A DNA stretch of 40,729 nt from NCBI GenBank assembly GCA_018971625.1, contig JAGXAJ010000035.1:1-40729 (forward strand), in the 5' to 3' direction. Source of the DNA: Pseudomonadota bacterium (GTDB taxonomy: Bacteria; Pseudomonadota; Alphaproteobacteria; Rhizobiales; Xanthobacteraceae). The notes under the pieces are model-generated. The model did not search any database and had not been told where the DNA came from. It worked only from the letters and a program-made list of their open reading frames with translations. Below are positions 1-8,291 of this stretch, in pieces (position 1 is the first letter of the stretch; each line of letters begins with the position of its first letter). The translations under genes and the position numbers were made by a program.

Positions 1-504
1 CATTGCATTGAGGAAGTTATTGTTCGCGGTAATAATCGTGCCATCCAGGTTGAAGGCGGCAACCGCCTGCGAGCGTTCAATGGCGGCAATCTGGCCCGCA
101 TTCTCCAGGGCTTCGATCTTTCTGGCGGTGATATCGGTGGCGAGTTCGACAATCTTCGTGGGTTTTCCCTTCGAATTCAGCACCGGATTATAGGAAGCCT
201 GAATCCAGATCTCCTTGCCGTCCTTGCCGACACGTTTGTATTCCGCCGATTGAGGTTCGCCTCGATTCAGCTTGATCCAGAACTCACGGTATGCGGGGCT
301 GGATCGTTCGCTGGTCTCCACGAACATGCCATGGTGCTTGCCCTGGATCTCCTTCAGTGTGTAACCGAAGGTCTTGAGACAATTCTCGTTGGCCGTGATG
401 ACCGTTCCATCAAGACCAAGCTCGACTACGGCATGAGATTTACTAATTGCTGCAGCTTTCGCGGCATTTTCCTTTGCGACCGAGCTTTTGCCAAAGAAGA
501 ACAT
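1..504 (-). CDS. PAS-domain methyl-accepting chemotaxis protein, N-terminal part (runs off the left edge)
   Basis: The reading frame starts at ATG 504-502 on the minus strand and is open to base 1, giving 168 codons without a stop. A strong GGAGGT ribosome site lies at 511-516. The start of the protein (MFFFGKSS) leads into a PAS domain at about residues 20-130, with sensory-box features such as VVELGLDGTVITANENCL, FGYTLKEIQGKHHGMFV and a closing IVELATDITARK. A second PAS repeat begins near residue 145 (AFNLDGTIITANNNFLNAM). Tandem PAS domains of this type, with no preceding membrane segment, are typical of soluble energy- or redox-sensing chemotaxis transducers in rhizobia, which carry a C-terminal MCP signalling domain. 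That domain would lie beyond the window, so the MCP assignment is inferred. A PAS histidine kinase is the main alternative. A CtrA-type box lies 96 nt upstream. Confidence 0.75.
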   Translation of the reverse strand, partial: MFFFGKSSVAKENAAKAAAISKSHAVVELGLDGTVITANENCLKTFGYTLKEIQGKHHGMFVETSERSSPAYREFWIKLNRGEPQSAEYKRVGKDGKEIWIQASYNPVLNSKGKPTKIVELATDITARKIEALENAGQIAAIERSQAVAAFNLDGTIITANNNFLNAM

Positions 505-599
505 TCTTCCACCTCCGAGAATAGATCCAAAGAACACCCAGTAACCGACCACCACGCTTGTGCGCGAAGGTTTGGTTTACTGGTCATGAATGGGTTTGG

Positions 600-614
600 T
601 TAAAGGATGGTTAA
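600..614 (-). promoter_or_regulatory. CtrA-type box upstream of the PAS/chemotaxis gene
   Basis: On the minus strand the sequence reads TTAACCATCCTTTAACC, an exact match to the CtrA consensus TTAA-N7-TTAAC. It ends 96 nt before the ATG of the chemotaxis gene at 504. CtrA is the cell-cycle master regulator of alphaproteobacteria and commonly controls motility and chemotaxis genes. Binding itself is inferred from the motif. Confidence 0.6.
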
Positions 615-920
615 TTTTCGCCTCTTCGAGTTAGGAAGCTGACTTCAACTTTTCTGACATTGATCGCTCCGGGCCGGCATCGAGCGCGAGATCGGCGGAA
701 AACGGCGCCAGCCCCGGCCTGCGAAGCAAAAATCATCTTGCCGGTAGTTGCCGCGTGTTTTTCTACGGGACCTATCCGCCAGCGAAGAACGGCGTCGAAA
801 TCTCAAGTGATGGCCGAATCAGCTCAGCACCGCACGCATTGCGATTCGCGACGCACGACACCTCGCTTCAGCGTCGTTCATCGCCCCGTATCAGCGCTTC
901 CGGCCGGCGCGATTCCTCCA

Positions 921-1048
921 GAGCCTTTTCCGTTCCGACGGAATCGGAACGAGGCTCTAGATTCTTGTTTTGACGCGTTTTCTTTACGCGAACCGGTATC
1001 CACCCACGGATCAAGTCCGAGGGCATGCTTCGCTCGAAAACGCTCTAG
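921..1048 (-). repeat. Dispersed palindromic repeat, long form (copy 1 of 3)
   Basis: Read on the minus strand, this block runs from GAGCGTTTTCGAGCGAAG through GGATACCGGTTCGCGTAAAG and AAAACGCGTCAAAACAAG to a GC-rich inverted repeat (TTCCGATTCCGTCGGAACGG). The same ordered blocks occur on the plus strand at 16628-16728. This copy has about 25 extra bases between the GCGAAG and GGATACC blocks. The family resembles an intergenic repeat I recall as common in Bradyrhizobium and relatives. The rest of 505-1133 shows no gene. Confidence 0.8.
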
Positions 1049-1133
1049 CGGTGGAAGGGCTGGAGCACGACGCGCAACGCCTTTCGCCTACCCGAGCGGG
1101 GTTGCGAGAAGTGGCCGGTCGCAAAGAGAAAGA

Positions 1134-1208
<75 letters not shown>

Positions 1209-1632
1209 GTCCGAGAGGCCAGCGACTAAGCGCCAGCGACGAACAGAGCTATGCCAAATGCCGCCCTCGAATGCAACAGCGCCGAATCCCCGCCTAAAGC
1301 AGACGAATGCCCGATATCGCGGGTTTTCGCCTGGACCACCCGAAATACCGATGATTGCCGCTGCCCCTCGGCAGCGACGCCACTTTTCACGGTTCAAATG
1401 GCGTTCTGACAAACCTCATCCGAGGCGATTCGAGCCACTTTTTGTGATTCGTTCTCGCAAGGTTTCAGCCGGCGCCGGACTCCGGTGCGGACGTCGAGAC
1501 GGAACCCGCCGGTCCGGGAACCGATTGAAATTTCCGGACCACCCGCCACTTAAGGGAATAGAACTTGTAAACTACCCGCTTCGGGCCGTGCTACAACAGC
1601 CCTAATTCTTTGGGTATTCAGGCGAGGATTTC
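1209..1632. other. Intergenic stretch with no recognisable gene
   Basis: These 424 bases lie between the divergent tRNA-Gly and cnoX genes. Short open frames exist on both strands (for example 1188-1412 minus), but they overlap the tRNA and look like no known protein. The cnoX promoter should lie here, but I could not pick a convincing -35/-10 pair. Confidence 0.5.
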
Positions 1633-2556
1633 GTGACGATTGTTGAGCAGGGCAGCGGACCGGCGCCACGGGCGGCATCCGATCTGATCAAGGAAACCAC
1701 CACCCAGACGTTCGTAAAGGACGTCATCGAGGAATCGAGGCGCCAGCCGGTCCTGATCGACTTCTGGGCGGAATGGTGCGGCCCCTGCCGCCAGCTCACG
1801 CCGATCATCGAAAAGGCGGTGCGTGCCGCGGGCGGCAAGGTCAAGCTGGTCAAGATGAACATCGACCACCACCCGGCGGTAGCGCAGCAGATGGGCATCC
1901 AGTCCATTCCCGCCGTAATCGCCTTCGTCAACGGCCAGCCCGCCGACGGCTTCATGGGCGCGGTGCCGGAGAGCCAGGTCACCGCCTTCATCAACAAGCT
2001 GACCGCGGGCATGCCGGCCGCCGGCGAGCCCAATATCGCCGAGATCCTGCAGGAAGCCGAGGCGGTGCTGGCCGAAGGCGATCCGGCCGCAGCGGCGCAA
2101 ATCTATGCCGAGGTGCTGGCGGTCGAAGCCACCAATATCGCCGCACTTGCCGGGCTGGCAAAATGCTACGTCGCGACCGGCGCGACCGAGCAGGCCAGGC
2201 AAACGCTGGCGTTGGTGCCGGAGTCCAAGCGCAACGACGCCGCGGTGAAGGCGGTGCAGGCCGCGCTCGATCTTGCGGAGCAGGCCCAGGCGGTCGGTCC
2301 GGTGACGGAACTGGAACAGAAAGTCGCCGCCAACCCACTCGATCACCAGGCGCGATTCGACCTTGCAACCGCGCTCAACGCCGGTGGCAAGCGCGCGGAG
2401 GCAACACAACAGCTACTCGAGATCGTCAAGCGCGACCGCAAATGGAACGAAGACGGTGCGCGCAAGCAACTGGTGCAGTTCTTCGAAGCGTGGGGCGCGG
2501 CCGATGAGGCCACGGTCGAAGGACGCAAGCGGCTGTCGACCATCCTGTTTTCGTGA
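1633..2556 (+). CDS. cnoX: Thioredoxin-TPR chaperedoxin CnoX (YbbN family)
   Basis: The 307-residue protein has an N-terminal thioredoxin fold (about 20-130) with an intact WCGPC active site (Cys49 and Cys52) and the cis-proline loop (GIQSIPAVIAF). The C-terminal half (about 140-300) is alanine-rich helical TPR-like sequence. CnoX is a cytosolic holdase that protects proteins from oxidative aggregation and passes clients to GroEL/DnaK. E. coli CnoX has lost the CxxC pair. Keeping WCGPC suggests this one is also redox-active, as in the Caulobacter type. It begins at a GTG with GAGGA 5 nt upstream (1624-1628). The Lon-domain gene follows after 69 nt and is probably co-transcribed. Confidence 0.9.
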   Translation: MTIVEQGSGPAPRAASDLIKETTTQTFVKDVIEESRRQPVLIDFWAEWCGPCRQLTPIIEKAVRAAGGKVKLVKMNIDHHPAVAQQMGIQSIPAVIAFVNGQPADGFMGAVPESQVTAFINKLTAGMPAAGEPNIAEILQEAEAVLAEGDPAAAAQIYAEVLAVEATNIAALAGLAKCYVATGATEQARQTLALVPESKRNDAAVKAVQAALDLAEQAQAVGPVTELEQKVAANPLDHQARFDLATALNAGGKRAEATQQLLEIVKRDRKWNEDGARKQLVQFFEAWGAADEATVEGRKRLSTILFS

Positions 2557-2625
2557 CGCGTACCGGTTTTCGAGGAAATTACGCGCACCGGGCCTGGACT
2601 CTCGTGCGCCAACAGCGGGACGCAA

Positions 2626-3300
2626 ATGCCGATCAATGGCGAATATCGCGGACCGGGCGAGCTTCCGCAGGTGATCCCTGTGTTTCCGCTCCCCGGCGCG
2701 CTGCTGCTGCCTCGCGGCCAGATGCCGCTCAACATTTTCGAGCCGCGTTATCTTGCGATGGTCGACGACAGTTTTCGCGACGGCCACCGCCTGATCGGCA
2801 TGATCCAGCCCGACGTCACCCATTCGCCCAACGAGGAAAAACCGGTGCTGTTTCGCGTCGGCTGCGTCGGCCGCATCACCCAGCTCGCCGAATCCGGTGA
2901 CGGCCGCTACATCCTCGAACTCACCGGCATCGCGCGCTTCAAGGTGCTTGAGGAAATGAACGTGCTGACGGCCTATCGGCAGTGCAAGGTGGATTATTTT
3001 CCCTACATCGACGACTTCACCGCGCGCAAGGGCGAGGACGCCGTCAACCGTGAGGCGCTGCTCGAAATGCTGACGGAATTTCTGAAGGCCAACAACCTCA
3101 AGGTCGACTGGGAAGGCATCGAAAGCGCGCCGAACGAGGCGCTGGTCAATGCGCTAGCGATGATGTCGCCTTATGGGCCGCCGGAAAAGCAGGCGATGCT
3201 GGAAGCGCCCGATTTGAAGACCCGGGCCGAAATCCTGATCGCGGTCACCGAGATGGACCTGGCCAAAAAACGCACCAGCGGCGATCCGCCGTTGCAGTAG
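2626..3300 (+). CDS. LON N-terminal (substrate-binding) domain protein
   Basis: This 224-residue protein is a stand-alone Lon substrate-binding domain. Near the N-terminus it shows the family signature IPVFPLPGALLLPRGQMPLN followed by IFEPRYLAMV. A later stretch, GCVGRITQLAESGDGRYIL, matches the second half of the beta-barrel part of the domain. No AAA+ ATPase or Ser-Lys protease module follows, so it is not a protease. In alphaproteobacteria this gene usually sits between ybbN/cnoX and a Trm112-like gene, as here. Its role is not established; a part in protein quality control is an inference from the domain and its neighbour cnoX. It ends at TAG 3298-3300. Confidence 0.9.
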   Translation: MPINGEYRGPGELPQVIPVFPLPGALLLPRGQMPLNIFEPRYLAMVDDSFRDGHRLIGMIQPDVTHSPNEEKPVLFRVGCVGRITQLAESGDGRYILELTGIARFKVLEEMNVLTAYRQCKVDYFPYIDDFTARKGEDAVNREALLEMLTEFLKANNLKVDWEGIESAPNEALVNALAMMSPYGPPEKQAMLEAPDLKTRAEILIAVTEMDLAKKRTSGDPPLQ

Positions 3301-3460
3301 ACCGATCCGCCGGCGTAATCCTAATAGCCTGCCGTCGCCGAGGCGGCAGGCCGCGATGCTCAGGGAATTGGTGCGGATCAGCTCACATGACAGCAGATAG
3401 CTTCGCGCGGCCGGCTCAGAATATGCTATGGGGTCGAACACCCCATCCGGAGTCCGACAC

Positions 3461-3658
3461 ATGACATCCGCGCCCGAGCGTCTCGACAGCACCGTCGATC
3501 CCAAGTTGCTGGAAATTCTGGTCTGCCCGATGACCAAGGGTCCGCTGGAATTCGACGCAGCACGGCAGGAATTGATCTCGCGCTCGGCAAAGCTCGCTTA
3601 TCCGATCCGCGATGGCATTCCAATCATGCTGCCGGAAGAGGCCAGAAAGATCGAGTGA
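3461..3658 (+). CDS. Trm112-like (UPF0434) small protein
   Basis: The gene encodes 65 residues with the core [13 protein letters not shown] and, near the end, [16 protein letters not shown], both hallmarks of the Trm112/YcaR family. Members bind and stabilise methyltransferases in eukaryotes and archaea; the bacterial role is unclear. Only the first of the four zinc-ligand cysteines remains, so this form is unlikely to bind zinc the usual way. I chose ATG 3461 because GGAG (3449-3452) lies 8 nt upstream. An in-frame ATG at 3428 would add 11 residues unlike the family. The stop overlaps the next gene's GTG start by 4 nt, implying translational coupling. Confidence 0.88.
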   Translation: MTSAPERLDSTVDPKLLEILVCPMTKGPLEFDAARQELISRSAKLAYPIRDGIPIMLPEEARKIE

Positions 3659-4611
3659 AGATCGGCCGGCATATGCGCGCTCGAACCGTCATTGCCGTGC
3701 TCGCGATATCAAGCGCTTTGGCAATGCCGGCAAGCGCCTCCGCGCAGGAGAGCAAAATCCGGGTCGGCCCCATCGACGCCGTGCTGACGGTGCCCGCAGC
3801 GGTCGACCATCCGCCGGTTGCACTGATCATCGCAGGCTCCGGCACCACCGACCATGATGGCAACGGCCCGCAGGTCAAACCCGCGACCTTGAAAAAGCTC
3901 TCAGAGCAACTCGTCGCGCGGAAAATCGCTACGCTGCGCTATGACAAGCGCGGCGCCGGCGGATGGAAGCCGGAATTCGGCAGACCGGAGGATTTCCGCT
4001 TCAAGGATTTTGTCGATGACGCGGTCTCGCTGGTGAACTATCTGCGCAGCAGCGGAAAGTTCTCGCAAGTCGTCGTGATCGGGCACAGCGAAGGCGGCCT
4101 GGTTGGAATCCTGACCGCGCGACGTGTGCCGATCGATCGGCTGGTGCTGCTGGTCACCGCCGCGCGCAAGCAGGGCGAACTGGTCAAGTCCCAGCTTGAA
4201 AAGACCGTTCCGCCTGAAATCTACGCGCCGATCGCCAAGGCCATCGACGCCATCATGGCCGGCCAGATCGTCGATCCGCCGCCCCCGGGGCTCTCGATCG
4301 CGCCATCGATGCAGCCCGGCATCGCGTCGGCTTTCAACGAAGATCCGATCGGTCCCTTGAAGCAGATCACCCAGCCGACCCTGATCATCGGCGGCGGCCG
4401 CGATCGCCAGGTCGCGCGGGTGGATTACGCGGCACTATCCGCCGCATCGCCCGTCGCCAGGGCGCTGTGGCTACCGGACATGAACCACGTGCTGGTCGAC
4501 GTCACCGACGAAGCCGACGACATCAAAGCCTACAATGATTCCGAGCGGCCGCTCGATCCCACGATGATCGATACGGTGGCGAATTTTATCCTGGCGAGGG
4601 AAACGAAGTGA
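3655..4611 (+). CDS. Secreted alpha/beta hydrolase (esterase/lipase-like)
   Basis: The 318-residue protein starts with a signal peptide ([20 protein letters not shown], cleavage near ASA-QE), so it should act in the periplasm. The alpha/beta hydrolase core shows the oxyanion region ([14 protein letters not shown]) and the nucleophile elbow GHSEGG with Ser145. An acid-containing loop ([10 protein letters not shown]) and a late histidine (DMNHVLVD) complete a plausible Ser-Asp-His triad. It fits the serine aminopeptidase/BAAT-like esterase group; the substrate cannot be read from sequence. The GTG start at 3655 overlaps the previous stop. An ATG at 3673, directly before the signal peptide, is an equally good alternative. 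Confidence 0.82.
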   Translation: MKIGRHMRARTVIAVLAISSALAMPASASAQESKIRVGPIDAVLTVPAAVDHPPVALIIAGSGTTDHDGNGPQVKPATLKKLSEQLVARKIATLRYDKRGAGGWKPEFGRPEDFRFKDFVDDAVSLVNYLRSSGKFSQVVVIGHSEGGLVGILTARRVPIDRLVLLVTAARKQGELVKSQLEKTVPPEIYAPIAKAIDAIMAGQIVDPPPPGLSIAPSMQPGIASAFNEDPIGPLKQITQPTLIIGGGRDRQVARVDYAALSAASPVARALWLPDMNHVLVDVTDEADDIKAYNDSERPLDPTMIDTVANFILARETK

Positions 4612-4714
4612 GTACGGTGAAGTCTCCGCACACGCCAAGGTGACGTGAAAGCCGAAACGAATGCACGTCGGCCTGGGCCCCACAAGCGACGTTCAACTCC
4701 GAACACCAGCAAGT

Positions 4715-4740
4715 AAAAGCCCCGGTTCTGCCGGGGCCTT
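4715..4740. terminator. Bidirectional terminator hairpin between convergent genes
   Basis: A perfect 7-bp stem (GCCCCGG at 4719-4725 and CCGGGGC at 4731-4737) encloses TTCTG. It is preceded by AAAA, which gives a T run for minus-strand transcripts, and followed by CTTGATTA. It lies between the convergent hydrolase and ubiH-type genes. Apart from it, the 302-base gap 4612-4913 holds nothing I can recognise. Confidence 0.65.
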
Positions 4741-4913
4741 GATTATCACATCGATAGCGCTTTTTCTGGAATATGTTGCCAAGCCGCGACAAGGCGATCA
4801 TCGGAAAGCTTTGCTTCCGCCTTGGCCCGGAAGCCGCCACTACGGTCGAGCTCGGCGATTTCCGCTCCGCCGCGGCAAGCCGGCGTTATGAGGTAAACGC
4901 CGTTACCGGCTCG

Positions 4914-6131
4914 CTACAGCGCCTCACCCTTGAGCAGCCGCGGCACTTCGCCCGAGAGCCCCGCGGCCTGCCGGATGAACAGGCTTTTTAGCGGCGGCGC
5001 GCGGTCGACCAGGCCCAGACCGATGTCGCGCACGGTGCGCAACAACGTCGATTTGTTGGAAAAAAGCAGGTTCAGCGAATTGGTGGCGAGCCCCATCGCC
5101 ATGGTGTCGAACCGGCGCCAGCGCTGGTAGCGATCGAGCACGTCAGCCTGCCCGATATCCATGCCGAGCCGGGCCGCATCGACGATCACCTCGGCAAGCG
5201 CGGCAACGTCCTTCAGGCCCATATTGAGCCCCTGCCCCGCGATCGGATGAATCACGTGCGCAGCGTCGCCGACCAGCGCCAGCCGCTTGCCGATGAAGGA
5301 GCGGGCGACGAAATAGCCGAGCGAAAACGCGCGCGGCTTCTCGAGTGCCTTGATCTCGCCGAGATGCAGGCCAAAGCGCCGTTCGAGTTCGCCGTGAAAT
5401 TCGTCTTCGTTCAGGCCGACGATGCGCGCGGCCTCGCGGCGCTTCTCGGTCCATACCAGCGAAGAGCGCCTTCCCGTCAATGGCAGAATCGCAAACGGAC
5501 CTGCGGGAAGGAAATGTTCTTCAGCGCGGCCGTGATGGTCGCGCTCATGCCCGACCGACACCACGATGCCGGATTGATCATATTCCCAGCCATGGGTGGC
5601 GATGCCGGCCCGCTGGCGCAATTTCGAGCGCGCGCCGTCGGCCGCTACCAGCAGGCTCGCCTCGACGATCCGGCCGTCGGAAAACGTCACGCCGACACCA
5701 TCGGAACGCGAGGAGAAGTCAGTCACCGCGGCGGTCGAGAGCTCAATGCCTTCGGCCTCCGCGCGCGCAACCAGCACATCGATCAGATTGCGGTTTTCGA
5801 TCATATGCGCGAACGGTTCGCCCGGTTCGACATCGCCGGCAAAGGTCAGGAACACCGGGCGGGTGGCGTCTTCCAGCTTGGAGTCGGTGACGACCATGTC
5901 GAGAATCGGCTGCGCCTGGCTTGCGACCGCCTCCCACGCGCCGACCGCCTCGAACAACCGGCGGCACGCCGCCACAATGGCGGTCGCGCGCGGATCGGGG
6001 CTCGGCCGGGTGGCCAATGCCGGGTCGGCCACGATCACGGGAATGTCAGGGCCGAGGCCCTGACGCAGCGCCAGGGCGAGCGCCAGGCCCGCGAATGCGC
6101 CGCCGCCGACCACTATGCTTCGTTGATCCAT
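4914..6131 (-). CDS. UbiH/UbiF-family FAD-dependent ubiquinone biosynthesis hydroxylase
   Basis: The 405-residue protein is a class A flavin monooxygenase. It has an N-terminal dinucleotide-binding motif (SIVVGGGAFAGLALALAL) and a central DG motif (LLVAADGARSKLRQ). The C-terminal FAD/ribityl motif is GDAAHVIHPIAGQGLNMGLKD, typical of UbiH/UbiF/Coq6. Such enzymes hydroxylate the aromatic ring of ubiquinone precursors at the inner membrane. Alphaproteobacteria use several paralogues (UbiL, UbiM, UbiH) with differing regiospecificity, so I do not assign a letter. The start is ATG 6131-6129, immediately before the beta strand of the FAD fold. The frame stays open far upstream, but that sequence is antisense to tesB. 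It is divergent from tesB. Confidence 0.88.
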   Translation of the reverse strand: MDQRSIVVGGGAFAGLALALALRQGLGPDIPVIVADPALATRPSPDPRATAIVAACRRLFEAVGAWEAVASQAQPILDMVVTDSKLEDATRPVFLTFAGDVEPGEPFAHMIENRNLIDVLVARAEAEGIELSTAAVTDFSSRSDGVGVTFSDGRIVEASLLVAADGARSKLRQRAGIATHGWEYDQSGIVVSVGHERDHHGRAEEHFLPAGPFAILPLTGRRSSLVWTEKRREAARIVGLNEDEFHGELERRFGLHLGEIKALEKPRAFSLGYFVARSFIGKRLALVGDAAHVIHPIAGQGLNMGLKDVAALAEVIVDAARLGMDIGQADVLDRYQRWRRFDTMAMGLATNSLNLLFSNKSTLLRTVRDIGLGLVDRAPPLKSLFIRQAAGLSGEVPRLLKGEAL

Positions 6132-6275
6132 GCCGATCTGCTCACTGATACCTTGCTCCCATAGTATAGCTGGGCGAAACAGGTTCGTGAAACAAGGGGC
6201 TTTAACGTCGATTGTCACGGCGGAGCCACATGTTTTCGCATGAGCCGCCTCCCTCGGGAAACCGAAAGCACGCCA

Positions 6276-7136
6276 ATGTCCAACGGTCTGATCGACCTGA
6301 TTTCCATTCTCGACCTCGAACCGCTCGAGGTGAACATGTTTCGCGGCAACAGCCCGAAAACGAGCTGGCAGCGGGTGTTTGGCGGCCAGGTGATCGGGCA
6401 GGCTATGGTAGCTGCATGCCGCACCGTCGAAGGCCGATTGCCGCATTCGCTGCATTGCTATTTCATCCTGCCCGGCGACCCCCGGATTCCGATCGTCTAT
6501 GAGGTCGAGCGGCTGCGCGACGGCAAGAGCTATTCGACCCGCAGGGTCACCGCGATCCAGCACGGCAACGCCATCTTCTCGATCATGGTGTCGTTTCACA
6601 TTGAGGAACAGGGTGCCTTCGATCATCACGACAAGATGCCTGACGTGCCGCCGCCGGAAAAGCTCACCGCCGAGGAAATGGCAAAACAGCCGATGTTCCG
6701 CGAGATGCCGGATTTCATCCGCCGCTACTATGAATCCGATCGCCCCATCGAGCTTCGGCCGGTCGAACTCGGCCGCTATTTCGGCCAGAAGATCGACGAT
6801 GGCCGCATCCATGTCTGGATCCGCACCGCCTCGAAACTGTCCGATGATCCGGCGCTGCATATGTGCGCGCTGGCCTATGCGTCGGATTTCTCGCTGCTCG
6901 ATGCCGCGATGGCGCGTTACGGCCGCACGCTGTTCGACAGCCGCATGATGCCCGCGAGCCTCGATCATGCGATGTGGTTTCACCGGCCGTTCCGCGCCGA
7001 CGAATGGCTGTTGTACGCCCAGGACTCGCCGAGCGCGCAAGGCGGCCGCGGGCTGACCCGCGGCCTCATCTTCAAGCAGGACGGCACGCTGGTCGCTTCC
7101 GTCGCGCAGGAAGGCTCGCTGCGCGAACGGAAGTAA
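6276..7136 (+). CDS. tesB: Acyl-CoA thioesterase II (TesB)
   Basis: The 286-residue protein is a double hot-dog thioesterase that hydrolyses medium- and long-chain acyl-CoA to free fatty acid and CoA in the cytosol. Family landmarks include the N-terminal RVFGGQVIGQAMVAA, the SYSTRRVTAIQHG strand, and the C-terminal-half segments SDFSLLDAAMARYG, LDHAMWFHRPFRADEWLLY and GRGLTRGLIF with the conserved Asp, Thr/Ser and Gln positions. Length is close to E. coli TesB (286). I prefer ATG 6276 (MSNGLIDL) over the upstream in-frame ATG at 6240 because relatives begin at the former position; the ribosome site is weak for both. It is divergent from the ubiH-type gene, with a 144-bp shared control region. 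Confidence 0.93.
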   Translation: MSNGLIDLISILDLEPLEVNMFRGNSPKTSWQRVFGGQVIGQAMVAACRTVEGRLPHSLHCYFILPGDPRIPIVYEVERLRDGKSYSTRRVTAIQHGNAIFSIMVSFHIEEQGAFDHHDKMPDVPPPEKLTAEEMAKQPMFREMPDFIRRYYESDRPIELRPVELGRYFGQKIDDGRIHVWIRTASKLSDDPALHMCALAYASDFSLLDAAMARYGRTLFDSRMMPASLDHAMWFHRPFRADEWLLYAQDSPSAQGGRGLTRGLIFKQDGTLVASVAQEGSLRERK

Positions 7137-7142
7137 GCGCCT

Positions 7143-7595
7143 TCACTGCTTACGCGCCGCGTTCGACCGTTCGAATTGCAAGACCATCCACTGCACGTAC
7201 CAGCGCAGCGCCCACGGGATCGAGATGATGAAGGCGAAGACGAACACGATCGACCGCCATATATCCCAACGGCGTAGAGCAGGCTGCGGCCGAGGAGTTC
7301 CCACGATCCGGGATCGATCGAAAGCGTTTGGCCGCCCACGGCATAGCGCTCGCCTGAGTTATGGACCGCCGGCGCTGATTTGCGAGCCGCGCCCCGGCGG
7401 CACTGCCGGCCCGCCGGATGTCTTTGACATCAGGCCTGGAATATCTTCCGCCCGCTGCCAGTCCGCCATTCCCTCGGTCCACACCAGCATCTCCGAAGTG
7501 ACCATGTTTCTGGCGATGAGATTGCGAAACTGAGCTTCTGGAAATGGGCCTTGTTGCTCGCCTTGGGCAGCATAGAACCAGGATCGGTCGGACAT
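7143..7595 (-). pseudogene. Decayed DUF4339 (GYF_2) membrane protein gene
   Basis: Frame 1 starts at ATG 7595 with a purine-rich ribosome site and encodes a complete GYF_2/DUF4339 domain (WFYAAQGEQQGPFPEAQF through VWTEGMADWQRAEDIPGL), then stops at 7359. The frame then shifts: GGQTLSIDPGSWELLGRSLL and a short hydrophobic stretch follow in a second frame. A third frame gives DIWRSIVFVFAFIISIPW, then ALRWYVQWMVLQFE, ending at TGA 7145-7143. Intact relatives, as I recall them, join a GYF_2 domain to repeated membrane segments of this kind. The middle membrane part appears deleted as well as frame-shifted. The N-terminal domain could still be made as a 78-residue fragment. It ends convergently with tesB, 6 nt away. 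Confidence 0.72.
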
Positions 7596-7848
7596 TTCAT
7601 TTCCTTGAGGCGACACGGCCGCGCGTGCCAGCTCATGAATTGCATTTTGGTCAATTATTCGGACGCTTTGCCGAAGGCCCCTACGAAAACCTCAGACTTT
7701 CAAGCAGAAATGGGCCCTGGTCACCGTTTTTCGGTTGGACCGCCAAACTTTTTGTGCCATTCGAAAAAAAAGCTGCCAGACTTGTGAATGCCGGACATGC
7801 GGGAGCGCAAAACCGGGCGTGATCGCCGCTCCGCGATCCGGGGAATAA

Positions 7849-8196
<348 letters not shown>

Positions 8197-8291
8197 GTCA
8201 AATGGACTAGATCCAATCAGTAGTTTCCGTCGCATCCGGCAACGACGCTCGGCGACGCGATCGACAGGGCATAACGGGCTGGGGAAATATT

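Noticed and set aside
6132..7040. Upstream in-frame extension of the ubiH-type frame, giving a 708-codon open frame to 7040
   Set aside because: The extra 300 codons are antisense to tesB and low-complexity; the FAD fold starts exactly at ATG 6131.
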